This document shows positions 1 to 7,478 of a stretch of 41,202 nucleotides of DNA, one piece after another. The stretch is from JACDAN01 sp035707105. GTDB lineage: Bacteria; Actinomycetota; Thermoleophilia; Gaiellales; Gaiellaceae. Below the pieces are notes generated by a model. The model saw only the letters and a program-made list of their open reading frames with translations, did not search any database and was not told the DNA's origin. Position 1 is the stretch's first letter; each line of letters opens with the position of its first letter. The stretch spans positions 1 to 41,202 of the forward strand of contig DASSUI010000075.1 in assembly GCA_035707105.1 (NCBI GenBank), in the 5' to 3' direction. The translations under genes were made by a program, and so were the position numbers.

Positions 1-996
1 GAGGACGTCTGGAGGTCGAGTCACGAGACGGCCGACCTGCGTCTCGTCGAGATCCTCACGTCGGAGGCGCCGAGCGCGATCCGCTGGCTCGAGGAGCTCG
101 GCGTCGAGTTCACGCGGGACAACGGCGGGTACCGGCTCGCACGGTGCGGAGGTGCGTCGCGAAAGCGGCTCCTGCAGGTCGGCGACCGCACCGGACACGC
201 GATCACCCACGCGCTGCGCGAGGCGGTCGAGGCGTCGTCGGTGCAAACGTTCCCGAAGTCGCCGCTCACGGAGCTGGTTCCCGGAGAGAACGGCTGGCGC
301 GCGCGCTGCGGCGAGCACACGCTCGCTGCGGGAACCGTCGTCCTCGCCGCCGGCGGGCGCTGCTACCGCGTCGCCGAGGAGCGCGGTGAGCTCTCGACGA
401 ACCACCCCGGCGCGACCGGCGAGGTCACGGAGATCGCGCTCGGGCTCGGCGCCGAGGCGCGCGACCTGGACGCACTCCAGTACCACCCGAACGGCGGCAA
501 GTGGCCGGTGAACATGCAGGGCTACTCGATCCCCGAGACGACGCGCGCGTACGGCGCGGTGCTCCTGAACGCCGACGGCGAGGAGTTCACCGATTCGCTC
601 GGCCCGCGCGACGAGGTCTCGCAGGCGATCTTCGAGGAGGTCGGGAAGGGAAAGGGCGTCGAGACGGAGGACGGCCGCCCGGCGGTGTACCTCGACACGA
701 CGCGGATCGCGGAGGCGGACGCCGAGGTGTCGCTTCCGTACATGCTCCGCCGTTACCGGGCCGGGGGCATCGACCCGCTGCGGGAGCCGATCCTGACGTA
801 CCCGGTGCTCCACTACCAGAACGGCGGGCTCGTGATCGACGAGCACGGCCAGACGACGATCGAAGGGGTCTATGCGGCCGGCGAGATCGCCGGCGGAACA
901 CACGGAAGGAACCGGATGATGGGCAACTCACTGCTCGAGTGCACGGTCTTTGGCCGGCGCTCCGGTAAGGCGGCCGCCGAGAAGGCGGCGGCATGA
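1..996 (+). CDS. Fumarate-reductase/succinate-dehydrogenase-like FAD flavoprotein, 5' partial
   Basis: The frame is open from base 1 to the TGA at 994-996, so the N-terminus with the FAD-binding GxGxxG is outside the window. The visible 331 residues match the capping and C-terminal FAD-binding parts of the SdhA/FrdA family. Counting codons from base 1, they include YHPNG (His162), GPRDEVS (Arg203), LHYQNGG (His271) and GRNRMMGNSL (Arg305). These correspond to the substrate-binding His, the catalytic Arg, and the His/Arg carboxylate clamp of fumarate reductases. In this family the FAD passes hydride to or from a dicarboxylate C=C bond. No Fe-S or membrane-anchor subunit is visible, though one could lie upstream. 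The stop overlaps the start of the next gene (ATGA). Because this gene sits in a sulfonate and sulfate-reduction operon, the substrate may be a sulfonated analogue of fumarate; that is inference. Confidence 0.85.
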   Translation, partial: EDVWRSSHETADLRLVEILTSEAPSAIRWLEELGVEFTRDNGGYRLARCGGASRKRLLQVGDRTGHAITHALREAVEASSVQTFPKSPLTELVPGENGWRARCGEHTLAAGTVVLAAGGRCYRVAEERGELSTNHPGATGEVTEIALGLGAEARDLDALQYHPNGGKWPVNMQGYSIPETTRAYGAVLLNADGEEFTDSLGPRDEVSQAIFEEVGKGKGVETEDGRPAVYLDTTRIAEADAEVSLPYMLRRYRAGGIDPLREPILTYPVLHYQNGGLVIDEHGQTTIEGVYAAGEIAGGTHGRNRMMGNSLLECTVFGRRSGKAAAEKAAA

Positions 997-1841
997 GCGA
1001 GATTCGATTCGACGAGCGAGTCGTGCTGGTCACCGGCGCAGGACGAGGTCTCGGCGCGGCGTATGCCCGGGCGTTTGCGAGACGCGGGGCGTCCGTCGTG
1101 GTCCATGACGCAGGGGTGGAGGCGGACGGGTCCGGTGGAGACCCGGCGGTCGCCGACACGGTCGTCGCCGAGATCGCGGACGCGGGGGGCACGGCAGTCG
1201 CCTGCTACGAGAACCTCGCGTCGGCTGACGCGTGCGGGCGAACCGTCGACGCCGCCCTCGAGGCGTTCGGCGGCCTCGACGTCGTCGTGCAGAACGCCGG
1301 GCTCCTCGTCTGGGAAGAGTTGGAGGAGGCGGACCGCAGCTGGGACGTGATGCGCCGCGTCAATGTCGATGCTCCGTTCCACGTCACGCGGGCCGCCTTC
1401 CCGCTGATGCGGCGTCAGCAGTACGGCCGGTTCGTGTTCACGACGTCGGGCCGGGCGATGTCCCTCGACCGTACGCGGCCGGGCCTGGCGGCGTACGCCG
1501 TCGGGAAGATGGCGCACTTCGCGCTGATGATCGTCGCCGCGAGTGAGGGAGAACGGCACGGCGTCCTCGCCAATGCGGTCGCGCCCGCGGCTTCGACGCG
1601 AATGCTGCGGCGGGCCGTCGAGCCGGGGGAGCTGGACCCGGAGCAGGTCGCGCCCGGCGTCCTCTTCCTCGCCTCCGATCGGTGCACCGTGACAGGACGG
1701 GTGCTCGAGGCTGCAGGGGGTGAGTTCGACCTCGCCCGCTGGACGTCGACCGAGGAGGTCGACCTCGGCCGCGAGCCGGTCGAGCCCGAGGCAATCGCCG
1801 ACCGGTGGTCGCAGATCGAAGGGATGGTGGACGCAGCATGA
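993..1841 (+). CDS. Short-chain dehydrogenase/reductase (SDR), MFE-2-like
   Basis: A 282-residue NAD(P)-dependent oxidoreductase. The N-terminal Rossmann motif TGAGRGLG is at about residues 15-22. NAG is at about residue 100, the catalytic Ser is in TTSG, and Tyr/Lys are in AAYAVGK. The long loop after beta-2 and the C-terminal tail, with an RW followed by a conserved W-x-x-I near the end, resemble the 3-hydroxyacyl-CoA dehydrogenase domain of peroxisomal-type multifunctional enzymes more than FabG. It is tightly coupled: its ATG overlaps the flavoprotein stop, and its own stop overlaps the next start (ATGA). The substrate cannot be read from sequence. In this operon a hydroxy-acid such as sulfolactate is possible, but a hydroxyacyl thioester is equally compatible. 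Confidence 0.85.
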   Translation: MSEIRFDERVVLVTGAGRGLGAAYARAFARRGASVVVHDAGVEADGSGGDPAVADTVVAEIADAGGTAVACYENLASADACGRTVDAALEAFGGLDVVVQNAGLLVWEELEEADRSWDVMRRVNVDAPFHVTRAAFPLMRRQQYGRFVFTTSGRAMSLDRTRPGLAAYAVGKMAHFALMIVAASEGERHGVLANAVAPAASTRMLRRAVEPGELDPEQVAPGVLFLASDRCTVTGRVLEAAGGEFDLARWTSTEEVDLGREPVEPEAIADRWSQIEGMVDAA

Positions 1842-2734
1842 GCACGGTCGAGCTCGACCTCCAGCAGGCCGTCGAGGACGCGGCGGCGCACCTGTACGTC
1901 TGGGCGCTGAAGGACATCCCGCAGGACCTCCGCGACGCGCTCGCGGACGCGTCCGGCAAGGAGACATCGGTCCCCGGCCAGCGCGTGCTCCAGACCATCC
2001 TCAAGAACGTCCAGGTGGCGGAGCGGGAGAACAACCTCGTCTGCCAGGACACCGGCATCGCCGTCTACTACTGCCGCGTCGGCGAGCACTTCCCGCTCCA
2101 CCCGGCGCGGATCTACCAGGCGCTCTACGACGGGACGATGCGCGCCACGCTCGACCACCCGCTGCGCTCCAACACCGTCCACACGCTCACCCGCGAGAAC
2201 ACGGGGCCGAACGTCGGCTACCGCGTCCCGATCGTCCACTGGGACTTCGTGGCCGACTGGGACGGGCTCGACGTCAAGTGCGTGCCCAAGGGGTCGGGCT
2301 CGGAGAACATGAGCTTCCTGAAGATGTGCGTCCCCGCCGACGGCGTGAAGGGGATCAAGCAGTTCGTGCTCGAGTCGATCGTCGGCGCCGGCGGCAAGCC
2401 CTGCCCGCCCGGGATCGTGGGCGTCGGGATCGGCGGCTCGGCGGATTACGCCATGCATCTCGCCAAGGAGGCGATCGCGCGGCCCGTCGGGACCCGCAAC
2501 CCGGATCCCGAGGTCGCGAAGCTCGAGGAGGAGCTCTTCCAGCTCCTGAACGAGACCGGGATCGGTCCGATGGGCCTCGGCGGCGACGTCACCGTCCTCC
2601 AGTGCCACATCGAGCACGCGGACACGCACATGACGCTGAACCCGGTGGCCGTCAACTACCAGTGCTGGGCCGCCAGGCGCGCGTCGGCGCACATCACAGC
2701 AGACGGGTCCATCGACTACGACCGCGAGGCCTAG
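1838..2734 (+). CDS. Class I Fe-S hydro-lyase alpha subunit (fumarase/tartrate dehydratase type)
   Basis: A 298-residue alpha subunit of the two-subunit, oxygen-sensitive [4Fe-4S] fumarase family. The three cluster cysteines are visible: Cys69 in VCQDTG, Cys189 in CPPGIVGVGIGG, and Cys276 in VNYQCWAAR. KGSGSEN (residues 151-157) and GLGGDVT (247-252) are also typical. Enzymes of this family add or remove water across a C=C next to carboxylates (fumarate/malate, tartrate/oxaloacetate). The ATG at 1838 was chosen because it overlaps the SDR stop (ATGA) and leaves a standard-length N-terminus. The beta subunit follows after a 77-base gap. A housekeeping fumarase in a sulfate-assimilation operon is unexpected, so a substrate analogue such as sulfolactate/sulfoacrylate is proposed, by inference only. 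Confidence 0.88.
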   Translation: MSTVELDLQQAVEDAAAHLYVWALKDIPQDLRDALADASGKETSVPGQRVLQTILKNVQVAERENNLVCQDTGIAVYYCRVGEHFPLHPARIYQALYDGTMRATLDHPLRSNTVHTLTRENTGPNVGYRVPIVHWDFVADWDGLDVKCVPKGSGSENMSFLKMCVPADGVKGIKQFVLESIVGAGGKPCPPGIVGVGIGGSADYAMHLAKEAIARPVGTRNPDPEVAKLEEELFQLLNETGIGPMGLGGDVTVLQCHIEHADTHMTLNPVAVNYQCWAARRASAHITADGSIDYDREA

Positions 2735-2778
2735 ATGTCACACACTCGTTACGAACTCCATGTCCCCGCGAGCCGGGT

Positions 2779-2797
2779 CCGAGGGACAGTCCCTCGG
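2779..2797 (+). repeat. Perfect hairpin between hydro-lyase alpha and beta genes
   Basis: CCGAGGGA (2779-2786), a 3-base loop, and TCCCTCGG (2790-2797) form a perfect 8-bp stem. It lies in the only non-overlapping gap of the otherwise coupled chain from the flavoprotein to the exporter, 14 bases before the beta-subunit GTG. There is no following T-tract, so it is not a classical terminator. It could be a processing or stability element or a small palindromic repeat. Confidence 0.6.
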
Positions 2798-2811
2798 GGT
2801 CTGCAGTAGCC

Positions 2812-3396
2812 GTGGCCGAGCATCGCCTGACATTCCCGGCCACGGAGGAAGAGATCCGCACGCTCCGCGCCGGCGACCTCGTCACCGTCGACGGCCACAT
2901 CATCGGGATCCGCGACCGGACGCAGATCCGGATCTTCGACCAGGGCCAGAAGCCGCCGATCGACCTGAGCGGCGCCTTCCTGCTCCACACGGCGCCGAAC
3001 GTCCGCAAGCGTGACGACGGAGGCTACGACCCTCTCTGCATCGGGACCACGACGAGCGCGCGGATGGTGCGCTTCACCGAGCCGCTCGGCCGCGAGTACG
3101 GCGTCCGCGCGATCTGCGGCAAGGGCGGCCTGCCGGACGAGGCGATCGAGCCGATGCGCGAGCACGGGATGGTCTACTTCGCCATCGTCGGCGGCGCGGC
3201 GGCCCTCGAGACCACCCAGATCGAGGAGATCGAGGAGGTCTACTGGGAGGAGCTCATGCCCGAGTGCCTCTGGAAGTTCCGCGTAAGGGACTTCGGGCCG
3301 CTCTGGGTCGGCATCGACTCGCACGGCAACTCGCTCTTCCACGACGTCAACGAGGAAGCGCACAAGCGACTGGAGGACATCCTTGCCCGGATTTGA
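2812..3396 (+). CDS. Class I Fe-S hydro-lyase beta subunit (fumarase/tartrate dehydratase type)
   Basis: A 194-residue beta subunit that pairs with the alpha subunit just upstream. The catalytic-domain signature GKGGL is at residues 103-107. IVGGAAAL lies near 125-132, and the C-terminal block FGPLWVGIDSHGNSL is typical of fumarase and L-tartrate dehydratase beta chains. The frame is open far upstream, but homology begins near the GTG at 2812 (VAEHRLTFP), and the upstream residues overlap a hairpin and look non-coding. The stop lies 14 bases inside the next gene, so translation of ComA is probably coupled to this one. As with the alpha subunit, the family is clear but the substrate is not. 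Confidence 0.85.
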   Translation: MAEHRLTFPATEEEIRTLRAGDLVTVDGHIIGIRDRTQIRIFDQGQKPPIDLSGAFLLHTAPNVRKRDDGGYDPLCIGTTTSARMVRFTEPLGREYGVRAICGKGGLPDEAIEPMREHGMVYFAIVGGAAALETTQIEEIEEVYWEELMPECLWKFRVRDFGPLWVGIDSHGNSLFHDVNEEAHKRLEDILARI

Positions 3397-4171
3397 CGGC
3401 TTTCTCGACGTTCCGGCCCGCTCGCCGAAGCCGCGGCGAAGCGGCCTCACCCACGTCATCGACAAGGGGCTCAACCTCCGAGAGATCGAGGGGATGTTCG
3501 ACACCGGCGGCGACTACGTCGACATCGTCAAGCTCGGCTGGGGCACGTCGTACGTCACGAACAACCTCGAGAAGAAGATCGCGCTCTACCGGTCGTTCTC
3601 GACGCCGGTCGTCTGCGGCGGGACGCTCTTCGAGGCGGTCTACGCCCGCGGCAAGCTCGACGAGTACAAGCGCTGGCTGACCGACCAGCGGTTCTCGCAC
3701 GTCGAGATCTCCGACGGCGCCGTCGAGATCCCGCGCGACCGGAAGCTCGAGCTGATTGCCGAGTTCGGGCAGGACTTCACCGTCCTCTCCGAGGTCGGCT
3801 CGAAGGACGCGGAGGTCAATTTCGCGCCGTACCTCTGGGTCGAGTGGATCAAGGAGGAGCTCGACGCCGGCTCCTGGAAGGTGATCACCGAGGCGCGCGA
3901 GGGCGGGACGGCCGGCATCTTCCGCCCGACGGGCGAGATGCGCACCGGGCTGATCGACGAGATCGCCCACGACATCGCGATCGACGACCTGATCTTCGAG
4001 GCGCCCACCAAGGCCGCTCAGGCGTGGTTCGTGAAGCACTTCGGCCCCGAGGTCAACCTCGGGAACATCCCGCCGGAGGAGGTCATCCCGCTCGAGACGC
4101 TCAGGCTCGGGCTGCGCGCCGACACGATCAAGGAGGTGCTGCTCGGTGGCGACCGCACCGTCGCTACCTGA
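3383..4171 (+). CDS. comA: Phosphosulfolactate synthase (ComA family)
   Basis: 262 residues, TIM-barrel family. In the archaeal coenzyme M pathway ComA catalyses Michael addition of sulfite to phosphoenolpyruvate to give (R)-phosphosulfolactate; XcbB1 is the bacterial counterpart in Xanthobacter. The conserved segments are visible in order: HVIDKGL (24-30), VKLGWGTSYV (49-58), CGGTLFEA (78-85), VEISDG (107-112), SEVGSKD (136-142), TEAREGG (169-175) and VNLGNI (224-229) followed by LETLRLGL. The start is TTG at 3383, inside the beta-subunit gene; no ATG or GTG is available before the conserved region. The next gene, CysH, makes sulfite and starts within the last 26 bases of this one, which supports the C-S bond-forming role. 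ComB, ComC, ComD and ComE are not seen. Plant Hsa32-like relatives lack a proven reaction, so some doubt remains. Confidence 0.85.
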   Translation: MPGFDGFLDVPARSPKPRRSGLTHVIDKGLNLREIEGMFDTGGDYVDIVKLGWGTSYVTNNLEKKIALYRSFSTPVVCGGTLFEAVYARGKLDEYKRWLTDQRFSHVEISDGAVEIPRDRKLELIAEFGQDFTVLSEVGSKDAEVNFAPYLWVEWIKEELDAGSWKVITEAREGGTAGIFRPTGEMRTGLIDEIAHDIAIDDLIFEAPTKAAQAWFVKHFGPEVNLGNIPPEEVIPLETLRLGLRADTIKEVLLGGDRTVAT

Positions 4172-4862
4172 CGTCGACTTCGAGGCGATGTCGGCGGAGG
4201 ACCTGCTCCGCTGGGCGCATGAGGAGTACGGCGACAAGCTCTGCCTCACCTGCTCGTGGCAGAAGCAGTCGTCCGTTCTCGTCCACATGGTCTCCGAGCT
4301 CGGGCTCGACATCCCGATCGTCGAGCTCGACACGCACCTGTTCTTCCGCGAGACCTACGAGACACGCGACCGGCTCGTCGAGCGCTACGGGCTCAGCCTG
4401 CTCCCGCCGCCGCCGGTGATCACGGTCGCCGAGCAGCACAAGCAGGAGGGCCCGAACCTCTGGGAGCGCGACCCCGACCGCTGCTGCCACATCCGCAAGG
4501 TCGAGCCGCTGCTCGAGGCGCTGAAGCCCTACGACGCCTGGATCTCCGGGATCCGGCGAGACCAGTCGCCGAGCCGCGCCCAGACGCCGAAGGTGCAGTG
4601 GTCAGAGCGATACGGCGTCTGGAAGATCCACCCGCTCGTCGACTGGGACGAGCGGCGGGTCTGGCTCTACATCCACGTCAACGAGATTCCGTTCAACCCG
4701 CTCCACGAGGGCGGCTACCGGTCGATCGGCTGCATGCCGTGCACCCGGCCGGTGAGCCCCGACGAGGAGGAGCGGGCAGGGCGCTGGGCCGGCTCGGACA
4801 AGCTCGAGTGCGGCATCCACCTCGACACACCGATCATCGACGCGAAGGAGAGGAATGGCTGA
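4146..4862 (+). CDS. cysH: Assimilatory adenylylsulfate (APS) reductase, CysH family
   Basis: 238 residues. It reduces activated sulfate to sulfite using thioredoxin-type electrons. The four cluster cysteines that separate APS reductases from PAPS reductases are present: the CC pair at 113-114 (DRCCHIRK) and CMPC at 196-199. The catalytic Cys222 is in ECGIHLD near the C-terminus. The P-loop-like region TCSWQKQSS (35-43) and LDTHLFF (61-67) fit the PP-loop nucleotide fold. The start is the GTG at 4146, inside the ComA frame; the stop overlaps the CysC start. Having the sulfite producer directly after a sulfite-consuming ComA suggests that sulfite is channelled to sulfonate formation. No sulfite reductase is seen in the window. 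Confidence 0.92.
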   Translation: MATAPSLPDVDFEAMSAEDLLRWAHEEYGDKLCLTCSWQKQSSVLVHMVSELGLDIPIVELDTHLFFRETYETRDRLVERYGLSLLPPPPVITVAEQHKQEGPNLWERDPDRCCHIRKVEPLLEALKPYDAWISGIRRDQSPSRAQTPKVQWSERYGVWKIHPLVDWDERRVWLYIHVNEIPFNPLHEGGYRSIGCMPCTRPVSPDEEERAGRWAGSDKLECGIHLDTPIIDAKERNG

Positions 4863-5454
4863 GCACATCTACGCCCACGAGCATCCGGAGTCGGATCGCG
4901 CGCGGGACGGGGGCTTCACGCTCTGGTTCACGGGGCTGAGCGGCGCCGGGAAGACGACGATCGCCCACCTCGTCGGGCCGGCGCTCGAGGAGCGCGGCCA
5001 CATCGTCGAGTACCTCGACGGCGACACGGTCCGGACGCATCTGTCGAAGGGCCTCGGGTTCTCGAAGGAGGACCGCGACACGAACATCGAGCGGATCGGC
5101 TGGGTCGCCTCCCGGCTGACGCGCCACGGCGCCGCCGTGCTCGCGTCCGCGATCTCGCCGTACGAGGAGACCCGGCAGAAGGCTCGCGGGATGGTCGAGG
5201 AGTGGGGCCGGTTCGTGGAGGTGCACGTCGACTGCTCGGTGGACGAGTGTGCGAAGCGGGACGTCAAGGGCCTCTACGAGAAAGCCTTCGCGGGCGAGAT
5301 CACGGGCTTCACGGGCGTGGACGACCCGTACGAGGCGCCTGCGAGCCCGGAGATCCGCGTCGACTCGGAGCACGAGTCGGCGGAGCAGAGCGCGCGGCGA
5401 ATCCTCACGAAACTCGAGGAGCTCGGCCTGATCCCGGCGGAGGTGGCGGCGTGA
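4855..5454 (+). CDS. cysC: Adenylylsulfate kinase (APS kinase)
   Basis: 199 residues. It phosphorylates APS at the 3' position to PAPS using ATP. The Walker A motif GLSGAGKTT is at residues 27-35, followed by the family block with LDGD and the Arg of DTVRTHLSKGLGFSKEDR. Later come the FVEVHVDC strand and the KRDVKGLYEKA lid. The ATG at 4855 overlaps the end of CysH, and its stop overlaps the Sat start. Because CysH here is of the 4Fe-4S type that uses APS directly, PAPS is not needed for reduction. CysC therefore probably supplies sulfotransferases or a storage branch. Confidence 0.93.
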   Translation: MAEHIYAHEHPESDRARDGGFTLWFTGLSGAGKTTIAHLVGPALEERGHIVEYLDGDTVRTHLSKGLGFSKEDRDTNIERIGWVASRLTRHGAAVLASAISPYEETRQKARGMVEEWGRFVEVHVDCSVDECAKRDVKGLYEKAFAGEITGFTGVDDPYEAPASPEIRVDSEHESAEQSARRILTKLEELGLIPAEVAA

Positions 5455-6587
5455 GCATCACGGCCACGAGACGGCTGATCGGGCCGCACGGCGGCGAGCT
5501 CGTCGACCGGACAGGCGAGCGGCCCGGCGACGTCGAGTCGCTCGAGACGCTGACCCTGACGTCCCGCGAGCTTTCGGACCTCGACATGCTCGCCTCCGGC
5601 GCCCTCAGCCCCCTCGAGGGATTCATGGGCCGCGACGACTACGAGCGCGTCGTCGCCGACATGCGGCTCGAAAACGGACTCGCCTGGGCCCTCCCGGTGT
5701 GCCTCGCGGTCGACGCCGCGCCGCAGGGCGAGCGCGTCGCGCTCGCGGACGGCGACGGGCGTGCGCTCGCCGTACTCGACGTCGAGGACGTCTACGAGTA
5801 CGACAAGGAGCGGGAGGCCGAGCAGTGCTTCCGTACGACCGAGGACGCGCACCCGGGTGTCGCCCGGCTCTACGCGCAAAAGCCGCTCTACCTCGCCGGC
5901 CGCGTCACGGTCTTCGGGCGCGCCGAGCCGCCTTTCCCGGAGCTCGCCCGCGATCCGGCCGAGACCCGGGCCGAGTTCGAGCGGCGGGGCTGGAGGCGCG
6001 TCGTCGGCTTCCAGACCCGCAACCCGATCCACCGGGCGCACGAGTACTTGACGAAGACGGCGCTCGAGACCGTCGACGGGCTCCTGATCCACCCGCTCGT
6101 CGGTGAGACGAAGTCGGACGACGTCCCGGCCGCGACGCGAGTCGAGTGCTACCGGGTGCTCGTCGGCAACTACTACCCGGCCGACCGAGTCGTCGTGTCC
6201 GCCTTCCCGGCGGCGATGCGCTACGCCGGCCCGCGGGAGGCGATCTGGCATGCGATCTGCCGCAAGAACTACGGCTGCTCGCACTTCATCGTCGGCCGGG
6301 ACCACGCCGGCGTCGGCGACTACTACGGCTCGTACGACGCCCAGCTGATCTTCGACGAGTTCGAGCCGCACGAGCTCGACATCGAGCCGATGTTCTTCGA
6401 GCACGCCGTCTACTGCAAGCGCTGCGAGGGCATGGTCTCGCCGAAGACCTGCCCGCACGGCGGCGACGACCACGTGTTCCTGTCGGGGACGAAGGTGCGC
6501 GAGTTGCTGACGAACGGCGAGATCCCGCCGGTCGAGTTCTCGCGGCCGGAGGTCGCAGAGGTGCTGATCCGCGCGTACGCGAGCTAG
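5451..6587 (+). CDS. sat: Sulfate adenylyltransferase (ATP sulfurylase)
   Basis: 378 residues, monofunctional Sat type (not CysDN). It makes APS and pyrophosphate from ATP and sulfate. The ATP/sulfate-binding QTRNPIHRAH is at residues 188-197, GRDHAGVGDYYG begins at 282, and FLSGTKVREL lies in the C-terminal part. The Cys-rich segment CKRCEGMVSPKTCPHG, typical of bacterial and archaeal Sat, comes shortly before. The start is the GTG at 5451, sharing GTGA with the cysC stop; the frame is open further upstream but only as the shadow of cysC. APS made here is the branch point for CysH and CysC. Confidence 0.94.
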   Translation: MSITATRRLIGPHGGELVDRTGERPGDVESLETLTLTSRELSDLDMLASGALSPLEGFMGRDDYERVVADMRLENGLAWALPVCLAVDAAPQGERVALADGDGRALAVLDVEDVYEYDKEREAEQCFRTTEDAHPGVARLYAQKPLYLAGRVTVFGRAEPPFPELARDPAETRAEFERRGWRRVVGFQTRNPIHRAHEYLTKTALETVDGLLIHPLVGETKSDDVPAATRVECYRVLVGNYYPADRVVVSAFPAAMRYAGPREAIWHAICRKNYGCSHFIVGRDHAGVGDYYGSYDAQLIFDEFEPHELDIEPMFFEHAVYCKRCEGMVSPKTCPHGGDDHVFLSGTKVRELLTNGEIPPVEFSRPEVAEVLIRAYAS

Positions 6588-7472
6588 ATGACCTGGGAGC
6601 TCTCGCTCACCGGTCTGCTGATCGGCCTGCTCGTCGGTGTGACGGGCATGGGCGGGGGCTCCCTCATGACGCCGATCCTGATCCTCGTCTTCGGGTTCAA
6701 GCCGACGCTCGCGGTCGGCACGGACATCCTGCACGGCGCGGTCTTCAAGACCTTCGGCGCCGTCCAGCACCGCCGTCTCGGAACGGTGCACGCACGGATG
6801 ACGTTCTGGATGTTCCTTGGGTCCGGCCCCATGTCGCTGGCCGGCGTGCAGACGGCCGAGTGGCTCGAGAATCGCTACGGCGACGGCGTCGAGTCGACCT
6901 CGGCGAAGGTCATCGGGGCAGCGCTCGTCCTCGGGGGGCTGGGCTTCCTGGCGAAGACCTTCGTGAACCGGGGCGTCCAGTCGAGCGACGCGCCGTTCCT
7001 GCTCCGAAACCGCGACCGGGTGATCGCGTTCGCGCTCGGCGCCGTCGGCGGGTACATCGTCGGCCTGACGTCGGTCGGCAGCGGCACGTTCTTCGCGCTC
7101 GTGATGCTGCTCGTCTTCCCGCTGACCGCGGCGAAGATCGTCGGCACCGACATCTTCCACGCGGCCGCGCTGCTCTGGGTCGCCGGGTGCGCCCACCTGA
7201 TCCACGGCAACGTCGACCTCGGCGCGATGGGCTGGCTGCTGCTCGGCTCGATTCCCGGAATCATCGTCGGGAGCAGGATCACCGTCCGCCTGCCCGATCG
7301 CTCACTCCGGGTCGCCCTGGCGACGGTGCTCCTCGCCAGCGGCGTTCGGCTGCTGGAGGTTCCGGCGTACGACCTGCTCGTGCCGGCGATCCTCGTCGTC
7401 GGCGGCGCGGTGGCCGCAACCGTGGAGTACAAGCGCATCAACGGGCGCGTCGCGCAGACGGACGCCGTTTGA
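6588..7472 (+). CDS. TauE/SafE family membrane exporter
   Basis: 294 residues with about eight hydrophobic segments. The N-terminal TM segment contains GVTGMGGGSLMTPIL, and the family's repeated half appears as GLTSVGSGTFFALVML. FKPTLAVGTDILHG and AAKIVGTDIFHAA are the paired conserved loops. The family exports sulfite or small sulfonates such as sulfoacetate. Its ATG follows the Sat stop with no gap. Its position at the end of a ComA-CysH operon suggests that it exports excess sulfite or the organosulfonate product; sequence alone cannot decide. Confidence 0.88.
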   Translation: MTWELSLTGLLIGLLVGVTGMGGGSLMTPILILVFGFKPTLAVGTDILHGAVFKTFGAVQHRRLGTVHARMTFWMFLGSGPMSLAGVQTAEWLENRYGDGVESTSAKVIGAALVLGGLGFLAKTFVNRGVQSSDAPFLLRNRDRVIAFALGAVGGYIVGLTSVGSGTFFALVMLLVFPLTAAKIVGTDIFHAAALLWVAGCAHLIHGNVDLGAMGWLLLGSIPGIIVGSRITVRLPDRSLRVALATVLLASGVRLLEVPAYDLLVPAILVVGGAVAATVEYKRINGRVAQTDAV

Positions 7473-7478
7473 CAGAGC

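Noticed and set aside
2779..2797. Rho-independent terminator separating two operons
   Set aside because: No T-tract, and it lies between two subunits of one enzyme that must be co-expressed.
1838..3396. Sulfolactate sulfo-lyase SuyAB
   Set aside because: The subunits carry the CQDTG/CPPGIVG/QCW and GKGG signatures of class I fumarases, not the altronate-dehydratase-type sequences of SuyAB.
1..4171. A complete coenzyme M pathway
   Set aside because: Only ComA is recognisable. No ComB phosphatase, ComC dehydrogenase, ComDE decarboxylase or XcbC/D/E-like protein is seen, so the product cannot be called coenzyme M.
5274..7205. 643-residue minus-strand frame opposite sat and the exporter
   Set aside because: Charged repetitive shadow sequence; Sat and TauE/SafE are certain on the plus strand.
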